From Hyphomicrobium sp. (GTDB lineage: Bacteria > Pseudomonadota > Alphaproteobacteria > Rhizobiales > Hyphomicrobiaceae), in NCBI GenBank assembly GCA_002928955.1, contig PERT01000007.1, positions 1 to 64,000 on the forward strand: a DNA stretch of 64,000 bases. Direction: 5' to 3'. The position numbers and the translations under genes were made by a program. This document shows, one piece after another, positions 17,382-26,504 of this stretch; the stretch's first letter is position 1; the number at the start of each line of letters is the position of its first letter. The notes under the pieces are model-generated. The model was not told the origin of the DNA. It was given only the letters and a program-made list of their open reading frames with translations, and made no database searches.

Positions 17382-18515
17382 TCAATCGTAACGTCGCCAC
17401 ACGACCCGCTGCACGTAATCTGTGTAGCTGACCATGATTCGCAGGATCTTGTCCGAGACGTTGGGCATCCCGTAGTCGCCGACGAGCCGCATCCCTCGAT
17501 CGGCGCCGCGAGGTTGCCTGGCCAGGATAGCAAGTCCCTGCCTTACGCGATCGAGAGACAGGCCGACCATCATGACAGCGGCTTCTTCCATGGCTTCCGG
17601 CCGCTCATGCGCCTCACGAATATTGAGTGCTGGAAAGTTCAGGATCGACGCTTCCTCGCTGATCGTCCCGCTGTCGGAGAGGACACAGCGGGCGGCGGTC
17701 TGGAGGTGGACGTAATCAAAAAAGCCGAGCGGTTTCATCAGCCGCACCAGGGGGTCGAAGGCGATGCCCGCGGCAGAGATCCGCTTTTGCGTCCGCGGAT
17801 GTGTGGAGACGACGACCGGCAAGCCATGATCGGCTGCAACGCCGTTGAGTATCGCGACAAGGCGCCGGAAGTTGCGCTCCGGCTCGATGTTCTCTTCGCG
17901 GTGCGCGCTGACGAGGAAATAGCCCTCGCTCTCGAGGCCAAGGCGAACCAGAACATCGGATTTCTCGATACCCGGGCGATAGTGCGTCAACACCTCGAAC
18001 ATCGGGCTGCCGGTCTTGATGACCAGTTCCGGAGACAAGCCTTCGCGCAGCAGGTACTCGCGCGCGATATCGCTGTAGGTCAGATTGACGTCGGCAGTGT
18101 GATCTACGATGCGTCGGTTGATCTCCTCGGGTACGCGTTGGTCGAAACAGCGATTGCCAGCTTCCATGTGAAACACGGGAATCTGGCGGCGTTTCGCGGG
18201 CAGCACGGAAAGGCAACTGTTGGTGTCGCCCAGTATCAGCAGCGCCTCCGGTTGGATATCGGCAAGAACGCCGTCAACTCGGGCGATCACGTTGGCGATG
18301 GTGGTTGCGGCGTTGGCGGCCGCGCTGTCGAGGAAGAAGTCAGGCTTGTGCACGCCGAGGTCGTCGAAAAACACCTCGTTGAGTTCGTAGTCATAGTTCT
18401 GGCCGGTGTGGATCAGCGTGTGCTGGCAGTGCTCATCGAGCCGTGCAAGGACACGGGAAAGGCGGATGATTTCGGGCCGCGTACCGACCACCGTTGCGAC
18501 CTTAAGCAGCTTCAC
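17382..18515 (-). CDS. fnlC: UDP-L-FucNAc synthase (C2-epimerase; FnlC/CapG/WbjD)
   Basis: A 377-aa non-hydrolysing UDP-GlcNAc 2-epimerase family protein. Motifs are HTGQNYDYELNEVFF (about 36-50), LGDTNSCLSVLPAKR, HMEAGNRCFDQRVPEEINRR and SAHREEN. As the third enzyme of the FnlA-FnlB-FnlC route it inverts C2 of UDP-2-acetamido-2,6-dideoxy-L-talose to give UDP-L-FucNAc. Its start overlaps the end of fnlB by 4 nt. ManNAc formation by a WecB-type enzyme is an alternative, but the neighbours argue for FnlC. Confidence 0.9.
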   Translation of the reverse strand: MKLLKVATVVGTRPEIIRLSRVLARLDEHCQHTLIHTGQNYDYELNEVFFDDLGVHKPDFFLDSAAANAATTIANVIARVDGVLADIQPEALLILGDTNSCLSVLPAKRRQIPVFHMEAGNRCFDQRVPEEINRRIVDHTADVNLTYSDIAREYLLREGLSPELVIKTGSPMFEVLTHYRPGIEKSDVLVRLGLESEGYFLVSAHREENIEPERNFRRLVAILNGVAADHGLPVVVSTHPRTQKRISAAGIAFDPLVRLMKPLGFFDYVHLQTAARCVLSDSGTISEEASILNFPALNIREAHERPEAMEEAAVMMVGLSLDRVRQGLAILARQPRGADRGMRLVGDYGMPNVSDKILRIMVSYTDYVQRVVWRRYD

Positions 18516-19633
18516 GCGTCCACCTTTTGCGCTATCGTGTCGGGTAAGTCGCGGTTGAAAATTTCATTGGCCCACAGCATGACGATCAATTCATCCGTGC
18601 CGGCATTGGTGACGGAATGCACCCAGCCGGGCACCGTCTCAACGATGCGGCCCTCGCCCCCGCGGGTGACGATCTGATGGCACTCGCCAGTGACGATATG
18701 GCGAAATCCGAAGCGCGCCGTGCCTTGCAGAACGAGGAACTTCTCGGTCTTCGAGTGATGATAGTGCTCGCCACGTGTCACGCCCGGATGCGCTGTAAAG
18801 TAAGAGAACTGTCCGCTGTCGCTGGTCTTCAGCATTTCGACGAACTCGCCGCGCTGATCGGAATGGCGCGGCACGTCGTAGACGAACTGCTGCGGCTTGA
18901 GAAAACTCAGGTAGGTCGCATTGAGCGCCCGCACCAGGCCCGAGCCGGCGCGCGGCATGAGCAATGTGGTGCGGCTCGCGGCGATCGAGCGGATGATGTC
19001 GACGACCTCGCCAACGCTCGTGTCGTAGACCGGCTCCACCGCGCGCAGGCCCGCGTCCTTTGCTGGCGATTCCAGCAAGTCAATAAACGTCGAGACGACA
19101 TCGTCGACGTAGATAAGCCGCAACGGCGCCGCCGGATCGTGGATTGTCGGCGTCTCGCCGGCTGCGATCTGAGAACAAAATGTCGCAACCGCAGAATTGT
19201 AGTTCGGCCGCGACCATTTTCCGAAAACGTTGGTAAGCCTGAAGATGTGCGCCGGTGCACCGCTGCGGCTGGCATAGGATTCGACCGCTGCCTCTGCGGC
19301 GCGCTTGGAGCGGCCGTACGGATTGTCTTTCGAGGCTTGTGTCGATGACGTGTAGACGATAGGCGCCTTGCGGCCGGCGGCAACGAGCCGTTCGCAGATA
19401 GCCTGCGTCAATCCTGCATTACCAGTGTCGAACTCGTCGTCGGTCTTCGGGCGGTTGACGCCGGCGAGATGAAACACGAAGTCGGCATCCCGACACTCAG
19501 CGTCGAGATCGGCTGTCGTGGCGGTGCGCGTCAGGCGTGCGACATCGGTGATGCCATTTTCGGCAAGCCGCACGCGCAGGTTCGTGCCGATGAAACCATC
19601 GCTGCCTGTGATCAGGATGCGCATGTCTCTCAC
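18512..19633 (-). CDS. fnlB: UDP-2-acetamido-2,6-dideoxy-L-hexulose reductase (FnlB/CapF/WbjC)
   Basis: A 373-aa two-domain protein. Residues 1-240 are a short-chain reductase (LITGSDGFIGTNL near 6-18; YGRSKRAAEA near 106). Residues from about 245 form a cupin domain with RGEHYHHSKTEKFLVLQGTA. This fusion is diagnostic of CapF/WbjC/FnlB, in which the cupin epimerises C3 and the SDR reduces C4. It overlaps fnlA and fnlC by 4 nt each, so the three steps are translationally coupled. Confidence 0.93.
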   Translation of the reverse strand: MRDMRILITGSDGFIGTNLRVRLAENGITDVARLTRTATTADLDAECRDADFVFHLAGVNRPKTDDEFDTGNAGLTQAICERLVAAGRKAPIVYTSSTQASKDNPYGRSKRAAEAAVESYASRSGAPAHIFRLTNVFGKWSRPNYNSAVATFCSQIAAGETPTIHDPAAPLRLIYVDDVVSTFIDLLESPAKDAGLRAVEPVYDTSVGEVVDIIRSIAASRTTLLMPRAGSGLVRALNATYLSFLKPQQFVYDVPRHSDQRGEFVEMLKTSDSGQFSYFTAHPGVTRGEHYHHSKTEKFLVLQGTARFGFRHIVTGECHQIVTRGGEGRIVETVPGWVHSVTNAGTDELIVMLWANEIFNRDLPDTIAQKVDA

Positions 19634-20670
19634 GCCTCGAAATCGAAGTCGGCATGCTCGCCGCGAATCAAACGCCGCATCGGCTCAATCTTCAACAGGA
19701 TATTCTTTGTACCTTCGAGGTCGAGCCGCAGGGTGTTGTGCGAGTTATAGTCCTCAGCGCGGTTGATGCGCTGTTCGCCCCGGTCTACGTACACCGTGTA
19801 GTTGAGATCGCGCGCATCCGGCGGCACGCGATAGTATTGGCCCCGGTCTTCCGCGCACGACATTTCCTCGCGGCTCAGCAGGGCCTCGTAGAGTTTTTCT
19901 CCATGTCGCGTTCCGATTTCCTCGATCGGATGGGTCGGGCGCCCCATCAATTCGACGATCGCCCGCGCCAGTGTGCCGATCGACGTGGCGGGTGCCTTCT
20001 GCACGAAGATGTCGCCGTTGACGCCGTGGTTGAAGGCGTAGAGAACGAGCGACACGGCATCATCGAGCGTCATCATGAAGCGCGTCATCGCCGGGTCGGT
20101 CACGGTGATCGGCGCGCCGCGAAGGACCTGCGCGACGAACAATGGAATGACCGAGCCGCGAGAGCCCATGACGTTGCCATAGCGCGTGCCAGTGATCACG
20201 GTTCCCGTGCCCTCGAGGTTGCGCGACATGGCAACCATAACCTTTTCCATCATCGCCTTCGAAACACCCATGGCGTTGATAGGATAGACTGCTTTATCGG
20301 TCGAAAGGCAGACGATACGCTTGACGCCCTGGTCGATGGCGGCGGAGAGAACATTTTCTGTGCCGAGGATATTCGTGCGCACGGCCTCCATAGGGTGGAA
20401 TTCGCACGATGGCACTTGCTTGAGTGCTGCGGCGTGAAAAAGATAATCGACGCCACGCAGCATTCCTTCCACGCTTCGGGCCTCGCGGACGTCGCCAAGG
20501 TAGAAGCGCAGCTTGGCGCTCGCGTACCTTTTTCGCATGTCGTCCTGCTTTTTCTCGTCGCGGCTGAAGATGCGAATCTCTGCCAGATCCGAGTTGATTG
20601 CCTGGCGCACGAGAGCGTTGCCAAACGACCCCGTTCCGCCAGAAATTGCCAGTATTCGTCCCGAGAACAT
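19630..20670 (-). CDS. fnlA: UDP-GlcNAc 4,6-dehydratase/5-epimerase (FnlA/CapE/WbjB)
   Basis: A 346-aa SDR making the 4-keto-6-deoxy-L-arabino intermediate from UDP-GlcNAc. The nucleotide motif ISGGTGSFGNAL is near residues 9-20, STDKAVYPINAMGVSKAMMEK holds the catalytic region (Met-x-x-x-Lys replaces the usual Tyr-x-x-x-Lys, as known for this subgroup), and HAAALKQVPSCEFHP is the UDP-GlcNAc dehydratase signature. It is the first gene of the fnlA-fnlB-fnlC run, followed at a 195-nt gap by the hisH-like gene. Confidence 0.93.
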   Translation of the reverse strand: MFSGRILAISGGTGSFGNALVRQAINSDLAEIRIFSRDEKKQDDMRKRYASAKLRFYLGDVREARSVEGMLRGVDYLFHAAALKQVPSCEFHPMEAVRTNILGTENVLSAAIDQGVKRIVCLSTDKAVYPINAMGVSKAMMEKVMVAMSRNLEGTGTVITGTRYGNVMGSRGSVIPLFVAQVLRGAPITVTDPAMTRFMMTLDDAVSLVLYAFNHGVNGDIFVQKAPATSIGTLARAIVELMGRPTHPIEEIGTRHGEKLYEALLSREEMSCAEDRGQYYRVPPDARDLNYTVYVDRGEQRINRAEDYNSHNTLRLDLEGTKNILLKIEPMRRLIRGEHADFDFEA

Positions 20671-20783
20671 CGACCGTTTCCCCCACCCAGAAATCCATTC
20701 GACGATGGTCCAGTTCGCAGGTTCAGGTCATTATCCTAGTCCGTCGCCGCATTCAAACGCCGTGCTGGACCGCAGTCGTGACC

Positions 20784-22016
20784 TCAGTTGGCTTTTGATG
20801 CCGACGGCGTCAGGACGCCGCCAGGGCTTGCCGCCGGGATTTCCACGAAACGCAGCACCTTTTGGATGACCTTGTCCCAGTCGAGGTATTCGTCAGCGAC
20901 AAGATCAGCGCCACGGCTCATGCGCTCACGCAGGCTGGCGTCAACGGCAAGGCGCGAAATCTCCTCTGAAATGCGCTCGGCCGTGATCTCGTCGGGTGAC
21001 AGGATGACCATGTTGTCGTGTGCGTTGAGGTAGGAGGGATCCTGGCCGCCCAGGTCGCCGACGACGAGCGGCAGTCCCATGCCGATCGCTTGTTGCCACA
21101 GCACTGATTGGCTCGCCGGGAATACGGCGAAATCCGCGGCATCGAGGCACTTGAACACGCCCTCGCGGTCCTGCCATCCGACATAGTGTACGTTGGGCAA
21201 GCCCTGGCCCGTGGCAAAAACCTTGGCGCTGTAGTCGGGATAGCTCTTTTCGCCTTCACCGATTACGATCAGGTGTATGGGAAGGTGCGCGAGCTTCGAG
21301 ATCGCCGTGATCGCGAGTTCCGTCCGCTTCAGCGGCGTGAACTTGCCGCCGGTGAAAACGACGATATCGCCCTCGCTGATGCCGAGCTTCGCGCGCAGGT
21401 TGCAACCCTGCTTCTCTTCGCGAATCCGGCGTGCGCTCGTCATGTCGATGGCGAGCGGGAGCAATTCCATCTCGGAGTCGCGAACACCGTAGTGCTCGCG
21501 AAGAAAATCCATGCCGCCAGGAACAACAGGGAATATCTTCGACAGATATCGACGCGCTTGGCTTAGGTAATGTCGGCGAATGACGCCGTGAAGGATGGTG
21601 CGCGAAAGCCAATTCTTGCCGGAATTTGTGCGATCCGCGTGATAGTCCATAATCATCCGGCAGGAGGGATTGCGCCTTAGATGGCGAACCGCCTCGGGGA
21701 AGTTCAACGTGATGTCGTGCGCGTAGATCAGGTCGGGCTTCTCGCTGTCGAGTATCCCGTCGATTGGTGTGAAGCGTCGAATCTTGTTCATCACGTTCCA
21801 GCGGTATCGGAGCCGAACGACCTTGATGCCCTTCGCGACATAAGTGCTCGGAGCGGCTGTGGCGTCATGCCTGTCGGTCAGATAGTCGAATACAGACCGG
21901 AAGGTCGACGTGACGAACGTCACATCATGGCCCTGCTTGATGCACGTCTCCGATACGAGATTCTCCTGGTACTCCAAGTTCTCGTCGAAGAAGTCGCTGA
22001 TCATCACGACTTTCAA
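20784..22016 (-). CDS. Glycosyltransferase family 4/1 (GT-B)
   Basis: A 410-aa GT-B fold transferase. The start MKVVMISDFFDENLEYQ fits the family, DIVVFTGGKFTPLKRTELAI marks the start of the C-terminal Rossmann domain (about 225), and HYVGWQDREGVFKCLDAADF follows near 275. A canonical EX7E is not obvious (GGQDPSYLNAHDNMV). It overlaps the upstream ligase/polymerase gene by 4 nt and lies upstream of fnlA. It probably adds one sugar of the repeat unit; the linkage is unknown. Confidence 0.82.
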   Translation of the reverse strand: MKVVMISDFFDENLEYQENLVSETCIKQGHDVTFVTSTFRSVFDYLTDRHDATAAPSTYVAKGIKVVRLRYRWNVMNKIRRFTPIDGILDSEKPDLIYAHDITLNFPEAVRHLRRNPSCRMIMDYHADRTNSGKNWLSRTILHGVIRRHYLSQARRYLSKIFPVVPGGMDFLREHYGVRDSEMELLPLAIDMTSARRIREEKQGCNLRAKLGISEGDIVVFTGGKFTPLKRTELAITAISKLAHLPIHLIVIGEGEKSYPDYSAKVFATGQGLPNVHYVGWQDREGVFKCLDAADFAVFPASQSVLWQQAIGMGLPLVVGDLGGQDPSYLNAHDNMVILSPDEITAERISEEISRLAVDASLRERMSRGADLVADEYLDWDKVIQKVLRFVEIPAASPGGVLTPSASKAN

Positions 22017-23233
22017 GCGGCGGCTCCTTCAAGCCTGCGTATCGGACTGGCGGGGCAGGGTGATGGCACGAAACTCCATGCCACCACGGCGGCCATCAGG
22101 CACCAGAATATGTTGGATCCGTAGATGTTGCCGCTGAAAAGTATGGAGGTTGCATACTGAGCATAAAGTGCCGGTAGCCAAGCCCGCTCGCGCGACGCTG
22201 CGGCCGTTCTGAAAGCAATCCAAAGCGATGATATCAGAAGCCCGCTGAACAGGACGCCGGAAACGACGCCGTTGACCAGGAACGCCTCGACAACGAGATT
22301 GTGCGGGTAGGATTCGATTGGATCTATTCCGGCGCCGATCAGCGGATCGAGAAGGAAGGCCCGCCACGCCAGTGCGAGCAGGCTTTCGCGTGAACTGTCC
22401 TCGAATGCGCTTGTGGTCAAGCGTTCGACGATCAGCAGCGGCGTTTCCGATGCCAAGCCGAACAATGCGATCAATGCAGCAATTCCCGCAAGGGCAAGCG
22501 TCGGCATCAGAACCAGGCGCTGGGCGAGCGCTATCAGTCCGCAGGCCACGATCAGCGCCAGCACAGGCCCGCGCGAACCGCCGGTGACCAGTGCGGCGAG
22601 GCCGAACGATATTGCGGCGAGCAAATAGACCTTCGTGGACAGCGTGCTGCGCCCCCCCCACAGCAGCCACCAACCGCTCAGGATGATGGCCGTCGCGCCG
22701 AGGTGGCCGAGCGAGATCGGATTGAGCATGGCGGATTCGAGCCGGCTCGCGGCCAGCACATCGATGTCGCTAACGCCGCGCATATTCAAGATGTGGGCAA
22801 GGCCGGCGACAATACCGATGCTCGCAAGCAGAAGCATGAACCGGGGCGCGCGTATCTGATCGAGATGGCGAGCGCCAACCGCGAGGCCGATGGCGGGAAG
22901 GAAGGTTGTGCCGATGCCGTAGAGCAGATACTCGCTGACGGCTTGCGGCAGTTCCACCGGCGAGATCAGCGTGTCCATGAGCAACCGAAAAAGATAGAGG
23001 CACCAGAATGTCCACCACAACGTCCAGAAGACAGGGTGGCGGAACCGCTCGAATGCATACGGGGTCATGACGAAAAGCAACAGGCTGACCAGCAGCACGA
23101 GCGCGCGGTACGGCACAGTGACGACGCGGCCGCTCTCGGCACCGACCGTGACCTCCGCGAGGACCGCCGCCAGCGGATAGCCAACCACTGTCAGCGAGAG
23201 CGCGAGTGATGCAACGCGGGACCGATCGAGCAT
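22013..23233 (-). CDS. O-antigen ligase/polymerase (Wzy_C) membrane protein 1
   Basis: About 406 aa from ATG 23233 (MLDRSRVASLAL). The open frame continues upstream to 23806 only as a shadow of the Wzz-like gene. There are roughly ten hydrophobic helices and the family loop IDPIESYPHNLVVEAFLVNG with the conserved PHN. Such proteins either polymerise repeat units (Wzy) or ligate the chain to lipid A core (WaaL). A second family member is at 30378, so the two may divide these jobs. Proximity to the chain-length protein slightly favours Wzy for this one. Confidence 0.83.
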   Translation of the reverse strand: MLDRSRVASLALSLTVVGYPLAAVLAEVTVGAESGRVVTVPYRALVLLVSLLLFVMTPYAFERFRHPVFWTLWWTFWCLYLFRLLMDTLISPVELPQAVSEYLLYGIGTTFLPAIGLAVGARHLDQIRAPRFMLLLASIGIVAGLAHILNMRGVSDIDVLAASRLESAMLNPISLGHLGATAIILSGWWLLWGGRSTLSTKVYLLAAISFGLAALVTGGSRGPVLALIVACGLIALAQRLVLMPTLALAGIAALIALFGLASETPLLIVERLTTSAFEDSSRESLLALAWRAFLLDPLIGAGIDPIESYPHNLVVEAFLVNGVVSGVLFSGLLISSLWIAFRTAAASRERAWLPALYAQYATSILFSGNIYGSNIFWCLMAAVVAWSFVPSPCPASPIRRLEGAAA

Positions 23234-23250
23234 CGTCCTTGGTCCTTGGG

Positions 23251-24099
23251 CTAGAGCCCGCTCCGAGCGCCAAGCCCGCCGGAAGCGGGTGCGAATGCCG
23301 CCCGAGATCTCCCCAACCACTCGAGCATCAGCGCGAGGAGTACACCAATCGCGGCACCAATAGCTCCGGCGACAAATAAGCTTCTGGTATAAGTCAGCGC
23401 GGCTGCGTTTTCGACCGGAAGCGTCGGCGGGCTCAAGACGATCTCGCGGCTTACGCCGGAAAGCGCCCCCCGCCGTTCCGTCAAGCGGGAGACAATCTGC
23501 TCCCGCTCGGTGAGCAGCCTGAACAGCGGTCCGGCAAGCTCGCCTTGCAGCGAATTCGGTACCAAGAGGGTCTTCGCTTCGCCCTGGAACTTCTCGACCA
23601 GCGCGGAAGTTTCCTTCAACTGCTTCTCGAGCCGCGAGATCTCGACCTCGACACGTGCCTGCGTGATCGGCTTTGGTTTCGTCAATTCGAGCCATTGATC
23701 TATGAGGTTGTTGGCAATCTGCTGCGCGCGGCCTGGATCTTGATCCTTCACGTCGAATTGGAACAATGTCGGCTTTAGCTTGCGCTGGGCGAGTACGATG
23801 CTCCACTCGATTTGCCGGTTCATCCGCCTGCGGGTAGCTTCCGGCGTTTCGTTTCGCAGAGCAGGGAATTTGGCGGCGATCGAATCGAGGACAACAGGCG
23901 CACGCATGAGGCTTTCGGCCTCTGCAGCCTGTTCAGCGCTGAGAGCAAGCACAGTCGTATTGATGTAAACGGGAGGGCTCCTCGACTCGACAAGGGCCCA
24001 TGCTCCGGCGAACAAGACGACACTGCCGAGGATGAGCCAGGATCGCCCGATGATCGCCGTTACCCAGTCGGTGATCGTGAACGGTCGTGCTTCGGACAT
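23251..24099 (-). CDS. Wzz-like chain-length determinant protein
   Basis: A 282-aa inner-membrane protein with a helix near residues 18-36, a periplasmic domain rich in coiled coil (about 130-200; SRLEKQLKETSALVEKFQGE) and a second helix near 240-262. This topology is that of polysaccharide co-polymerases that set chain length. There is no C-terminal tyrosine-kinase domain. It is followed 17 nt later by the Wzy/WaaL-like gene, consistent with Wzy-dependent polymer assembly, although no Wzx flippase is seen in the window. Confidence 0.85.
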   Translation of the reverse strand: MSEARPFTITDWVTAIIGRSWLILGSVVLFAGAWALVESRSPPVYINTTVLALSAEQAAEAESLMRAPVVLDSIAAKFPALRNETPEATRRRMNRQIEWSIVLAQRKLKPTLFQFDVKDQDPGRAQQIANNLIDQWLELTKPKPITQARVEVEISRLEKQLKETSALVEKFQGEAKTLLVPNSLQGELAGPLFRLLTEREQIVSRLTERRGALSGVSREIVLSPPTLPVENAAALTYTRSLFVAGAIGAAIGVLLALMLEWLGRSRAAFAPASGGLGARSGL

Positions 24100-24244
24100 C
24101 TCAAACGATTCCTGTCTGGTTCACTGGTGGGAGGCGGGTGGTTCGAAAGCGCGTGGCGCACACGGTCCCGTGTCGAAAACCGCAGCGGAGCCTATCCGAC
24201 CAGGTCGTCAGCCACAACCCGCGTTGGCTCAGCACCGCGATCCG

Positions 24245-25540
24245 TTAGAGACGGAACACTGTGAATCCCGCGTCGGCGCAGGCATGGCGGTCGAATAATC
24301 CTTTCACGTCCGACAGTACCGGTCTGGCGCCACGCGTGAGCGCCCGCAGCTCGATTGGGCTCATAGCACGATAAGGGGCATGGCCAACGGCCACGACGAG
24401 TGCGTCGACCGGAAGGTCGGGCGTCACCTGTCCGAGCGCAATCCCGTATTCGTGCTCGACCTCCGACGGGTTGGCGTAGGGATCGGCGACGACGACCTCG
24501 GTACCGTTGTCCTTCAATTCGCGAACGAGGTCGGCGACCTTGGAATTGCGGATGTCCGGGCAATTCTCCTTGAAGGTGATGCCGAGCACGCCGATGCGAC
24601 AGCGCGGCACGTCCATGCCGTTGCGGAGCATGCGCTTGATCGTATTTCGGGCGACATAGCGCCCCATGTTGTCGTTGATGCGACGGCCGGCCAGCACGAC
24701 CTGCGGAATGTAGCCGAGTTGCTCCGCCTTGTGGGTCAGGTAGTAGGGATCAACTCCGATGCAGTGGCCGCCGACGAGCCCCGGTCGGAAATTGAGGAAG
24801 TTCCACTTGGTGCAGGCAGCAGCCAGTACTTCAGTGGTGTCGATGCCGACACGATCAAAGATCAGCGAAAGCTCGTTCATCAGGGCGATGTTGAGATCGC
24901 GCTGCGTGTTCTCGATGACCTTGCATGCTTCGGCAACTTTTATGCTGCTCGCGCGGTGTGTACCGGCCGCGATGATGGAGGCATACAACCTATCGACGGC
25001 CTCCGCCACGGCTGGTGTCGAGCCGCTCGTCACTTTAACGATCGTTGTCAGCGTATGCACCTTGTCGGCAGGAACGATGCGCTCAGGGCTGTAGCCGCAG
25101 AAGAAGTCGGTGTTGTAACGCTTGCCGGAGGCGCGCTCGAGCGCCGGAACGCAAACCTCTTCGGTGGCGCCGGGAAACACGGTCGACTCGTAGATCACTA
25201 TGGCGCCTTGCGGCATCAGTCGGCCGATCATTTCCGAGGCGCTGACGAGCGGCCGGAGGTCCGGTCGGTTGGCCTCGTCGATCGGCGTTGGTACGGTGAC
25301 GATGAAAATCTTAGCGCGCGACAGGTCGTTCACGTCGTCTGAAAAGGTCAGGTGCTTGGTTCGAGCGAGCTGCGCCTGGTCGATCTCGAGCGTGCTGTCG
25401 GACCCGGTGCGCAATTCGGCGACGCGTGCCTTGTTGATGTCGAACCCGATGACGGGGCGGTGCTGTCCAAAGCCTACTGCCAGTGGCAGCCCGACATAGC
25501 CGAGCCCGATGACCGCAATTGTTGAGCCGTCGATATTCAT
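24245..25540 (-). CDS. Nucleotide-sugar 6-dehydrogenase (WbpA/TviB type)
   Basis: A 431-aa NAD-dependent dehydrogenase that oxidises C6 of a UDP-HexNAc to the uronic acid in two steps. The NAD motif IGLGYVGLPL is near 11-20, the VPTPID segment near 87, and the catalytic cysteine is in GGHCIGVDPYYLTHKA (about 260). YNTDFFCGYSPERIVPAD and the FKENCPDIRNSKV segment fit the WbpA/TviB/VipA group acting on UDP-GlcNAc or UDP-GalNAc better than UDP-glucose dehydrogenases. The product would give the polymer an acidic HexNAcA residue. Confidence 0.9.
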   Translation of the reverse strand: MNIDGSTIAVIGLGYVGLPLAVGFGQHRPVIGFDINKARVAELRTGSDSTLEIDQAQLARTKHLTFSDDVNDLSRAKIFIVTVPTPIDEANRPDLRPLVSASEMIGRLMPQGAIVIYESTVFPGATEEVCVPALERASGKRYNTDFFCGYSPERIVPADKVHTLTTIVKVTSGSTPAVAEAVDRLYASIIAAGTHRASSIKVAEACKVIENTQRDLNIALMNELSLIFDRVGIDTTEVLAAACTKWNFLNFRPGLVGGHCIGVDPYYLTHKAEQLGYIPQVVLAGRRINDNMGRYVARNTIKRMLRNGMDVPRCRIGVLGITFKENCPDIRNSKVADLVRELKDNGTEVVVADPYANPSEVEHEYGIALGQVTPDLPVDALVVAVGHAPYRAMSPIELRALTRGARPVLSDVKGLFDRHACADAGFTVFRL

Positions 25541-25727
25541 GAGTACCCCGGCGATGAAGTCTGCTCCCCGTCACTGGCGACGGTGAAACTCTCGGATTCT
25601 GGCGCCTTCAATTACACAACTCGGCTGGCTTCGCCAGTCTGCGACACTCGAGCGTCCAGCAGTGTGCCACCCGCGCTGCGCACGAGCTCAGGTGCGATGA
25701 TCCGCCTCAGTCGCGTCAGCCGAAGGC

Positions 25728-26492
25728 TCAATCCTTCGACCAGCCGCGTTTGGCGCGAAAGGCGGCATCGGTCGTTTCCCGCGTGGCTAGTACGCGGTTC
25801 ATTCGGCTGATCGCGGCTTCGCAAAGCTCGTCGCGCAACCCGTGCTGTTCGACCACGACTTCGCGGAGCTTGTCGTCTGCGCTCGCTGCATTGGTGAACC
25901 ACCAGACCGGATGGGCGGTAAACTGCACATCGCGTCGCGCGGCAAGATAGTCGAGCGGAGTCCTTTCCCGCCACCGCATGGCGCTGTCCGAAACGTATGC
26001 GAAGCGTTCGCGAATGGTCGTTGAGTAGGCTTCAACCTCGATCTGGTCGTCGAAATTGAGATAATCAGAGCTTGCTGGGCGATGCTGGGATGCCGTCCGC
26101 ACAGGTGCACCGACGACCGACCCAAGCACGCCCAGCTCTGCTTTGAACTGGCTTACGGCCGCCTCCCGTGTACCCGGATAGGTCTCGCTGTCCCAATGCA
26201 GGCCAACCTCGTGACCGAGTTCGACCAGCCGTCGGATCAGGGCGCGTCCAGTAACGCTGACGGCGTTGTAGTGCTCGTTCGCCAGCATGATGTAGTAGGT
26301 CGATGTAACGCCGAGCGCGTGCTCGGCTTCCGCCATCGCCACCGCGCGAATGAGCGAGAAATCGACATCGTGGCTAAGAAACAGAGCCGGTGCGGGTGCC
26401 GCCATGGCTTGGGTGGCCGGCGCGAACGCATAGCCCGCCGCCAGGAAGCGACTTAGCAGGTCGGTGTAGCCGCGCGAGGTGAACTCAATCAT
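25728..26492 (-). CDS. Polysaccharide deacetylase-like (CE4) protein
   Basis: A 254-aa protein with the NodB-fold motif FLSHDVDFSLIRA near residues 37-49 (the HD metal-binding pair) and GHEVGLHWDSETYPGTREAAVSQF near 90-113, which supplies further conserved histidine. It has no signal peptide, so it probably acts in the cytoplasm on a nucleotide-sugar or lipid-linked intermediate. It starts 12 nt after the stop of an LpxD-like acyltransferase gene, suggesting deacetylation followed by re-acylation of an amino sugar; this is inference. Confidence 0.72.
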   Translation of the reverse strand: MIEFTSRGYTDLLSRFLAAGYAFAPATQAMAAPAPALFLSHDVDFSLIRAVAMAEAEHALGVTSTYYIMLANEHYNAVSVTGRALIRRLVELGHEVGLHWDSETYPGTREAAVSQFKAELGVLGSVVGAPVRTASQHRPASSDYLNFDDQIEVEAYSTTIRERFAYVSDSAMRWRERTPLDYLAARRDVQFTAHPVWWFTNAASADDKLREVVVEQHGLRDELCEAAISRMNRVLATRETTDAAFRAKRGWSKD

Positions 26493-26504
26493 GTTGAAGA
26501 GGTC

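Noticed and set aside
23234-23806. N-terminal 190-codon extension of the ligase/polymerase frame at 22013
   Set aside because: It overlaps the Wzz-like gene in another frame and reads as Arg/Ala-rich non-family sequence; the membrane protein starts naturally at 23233.
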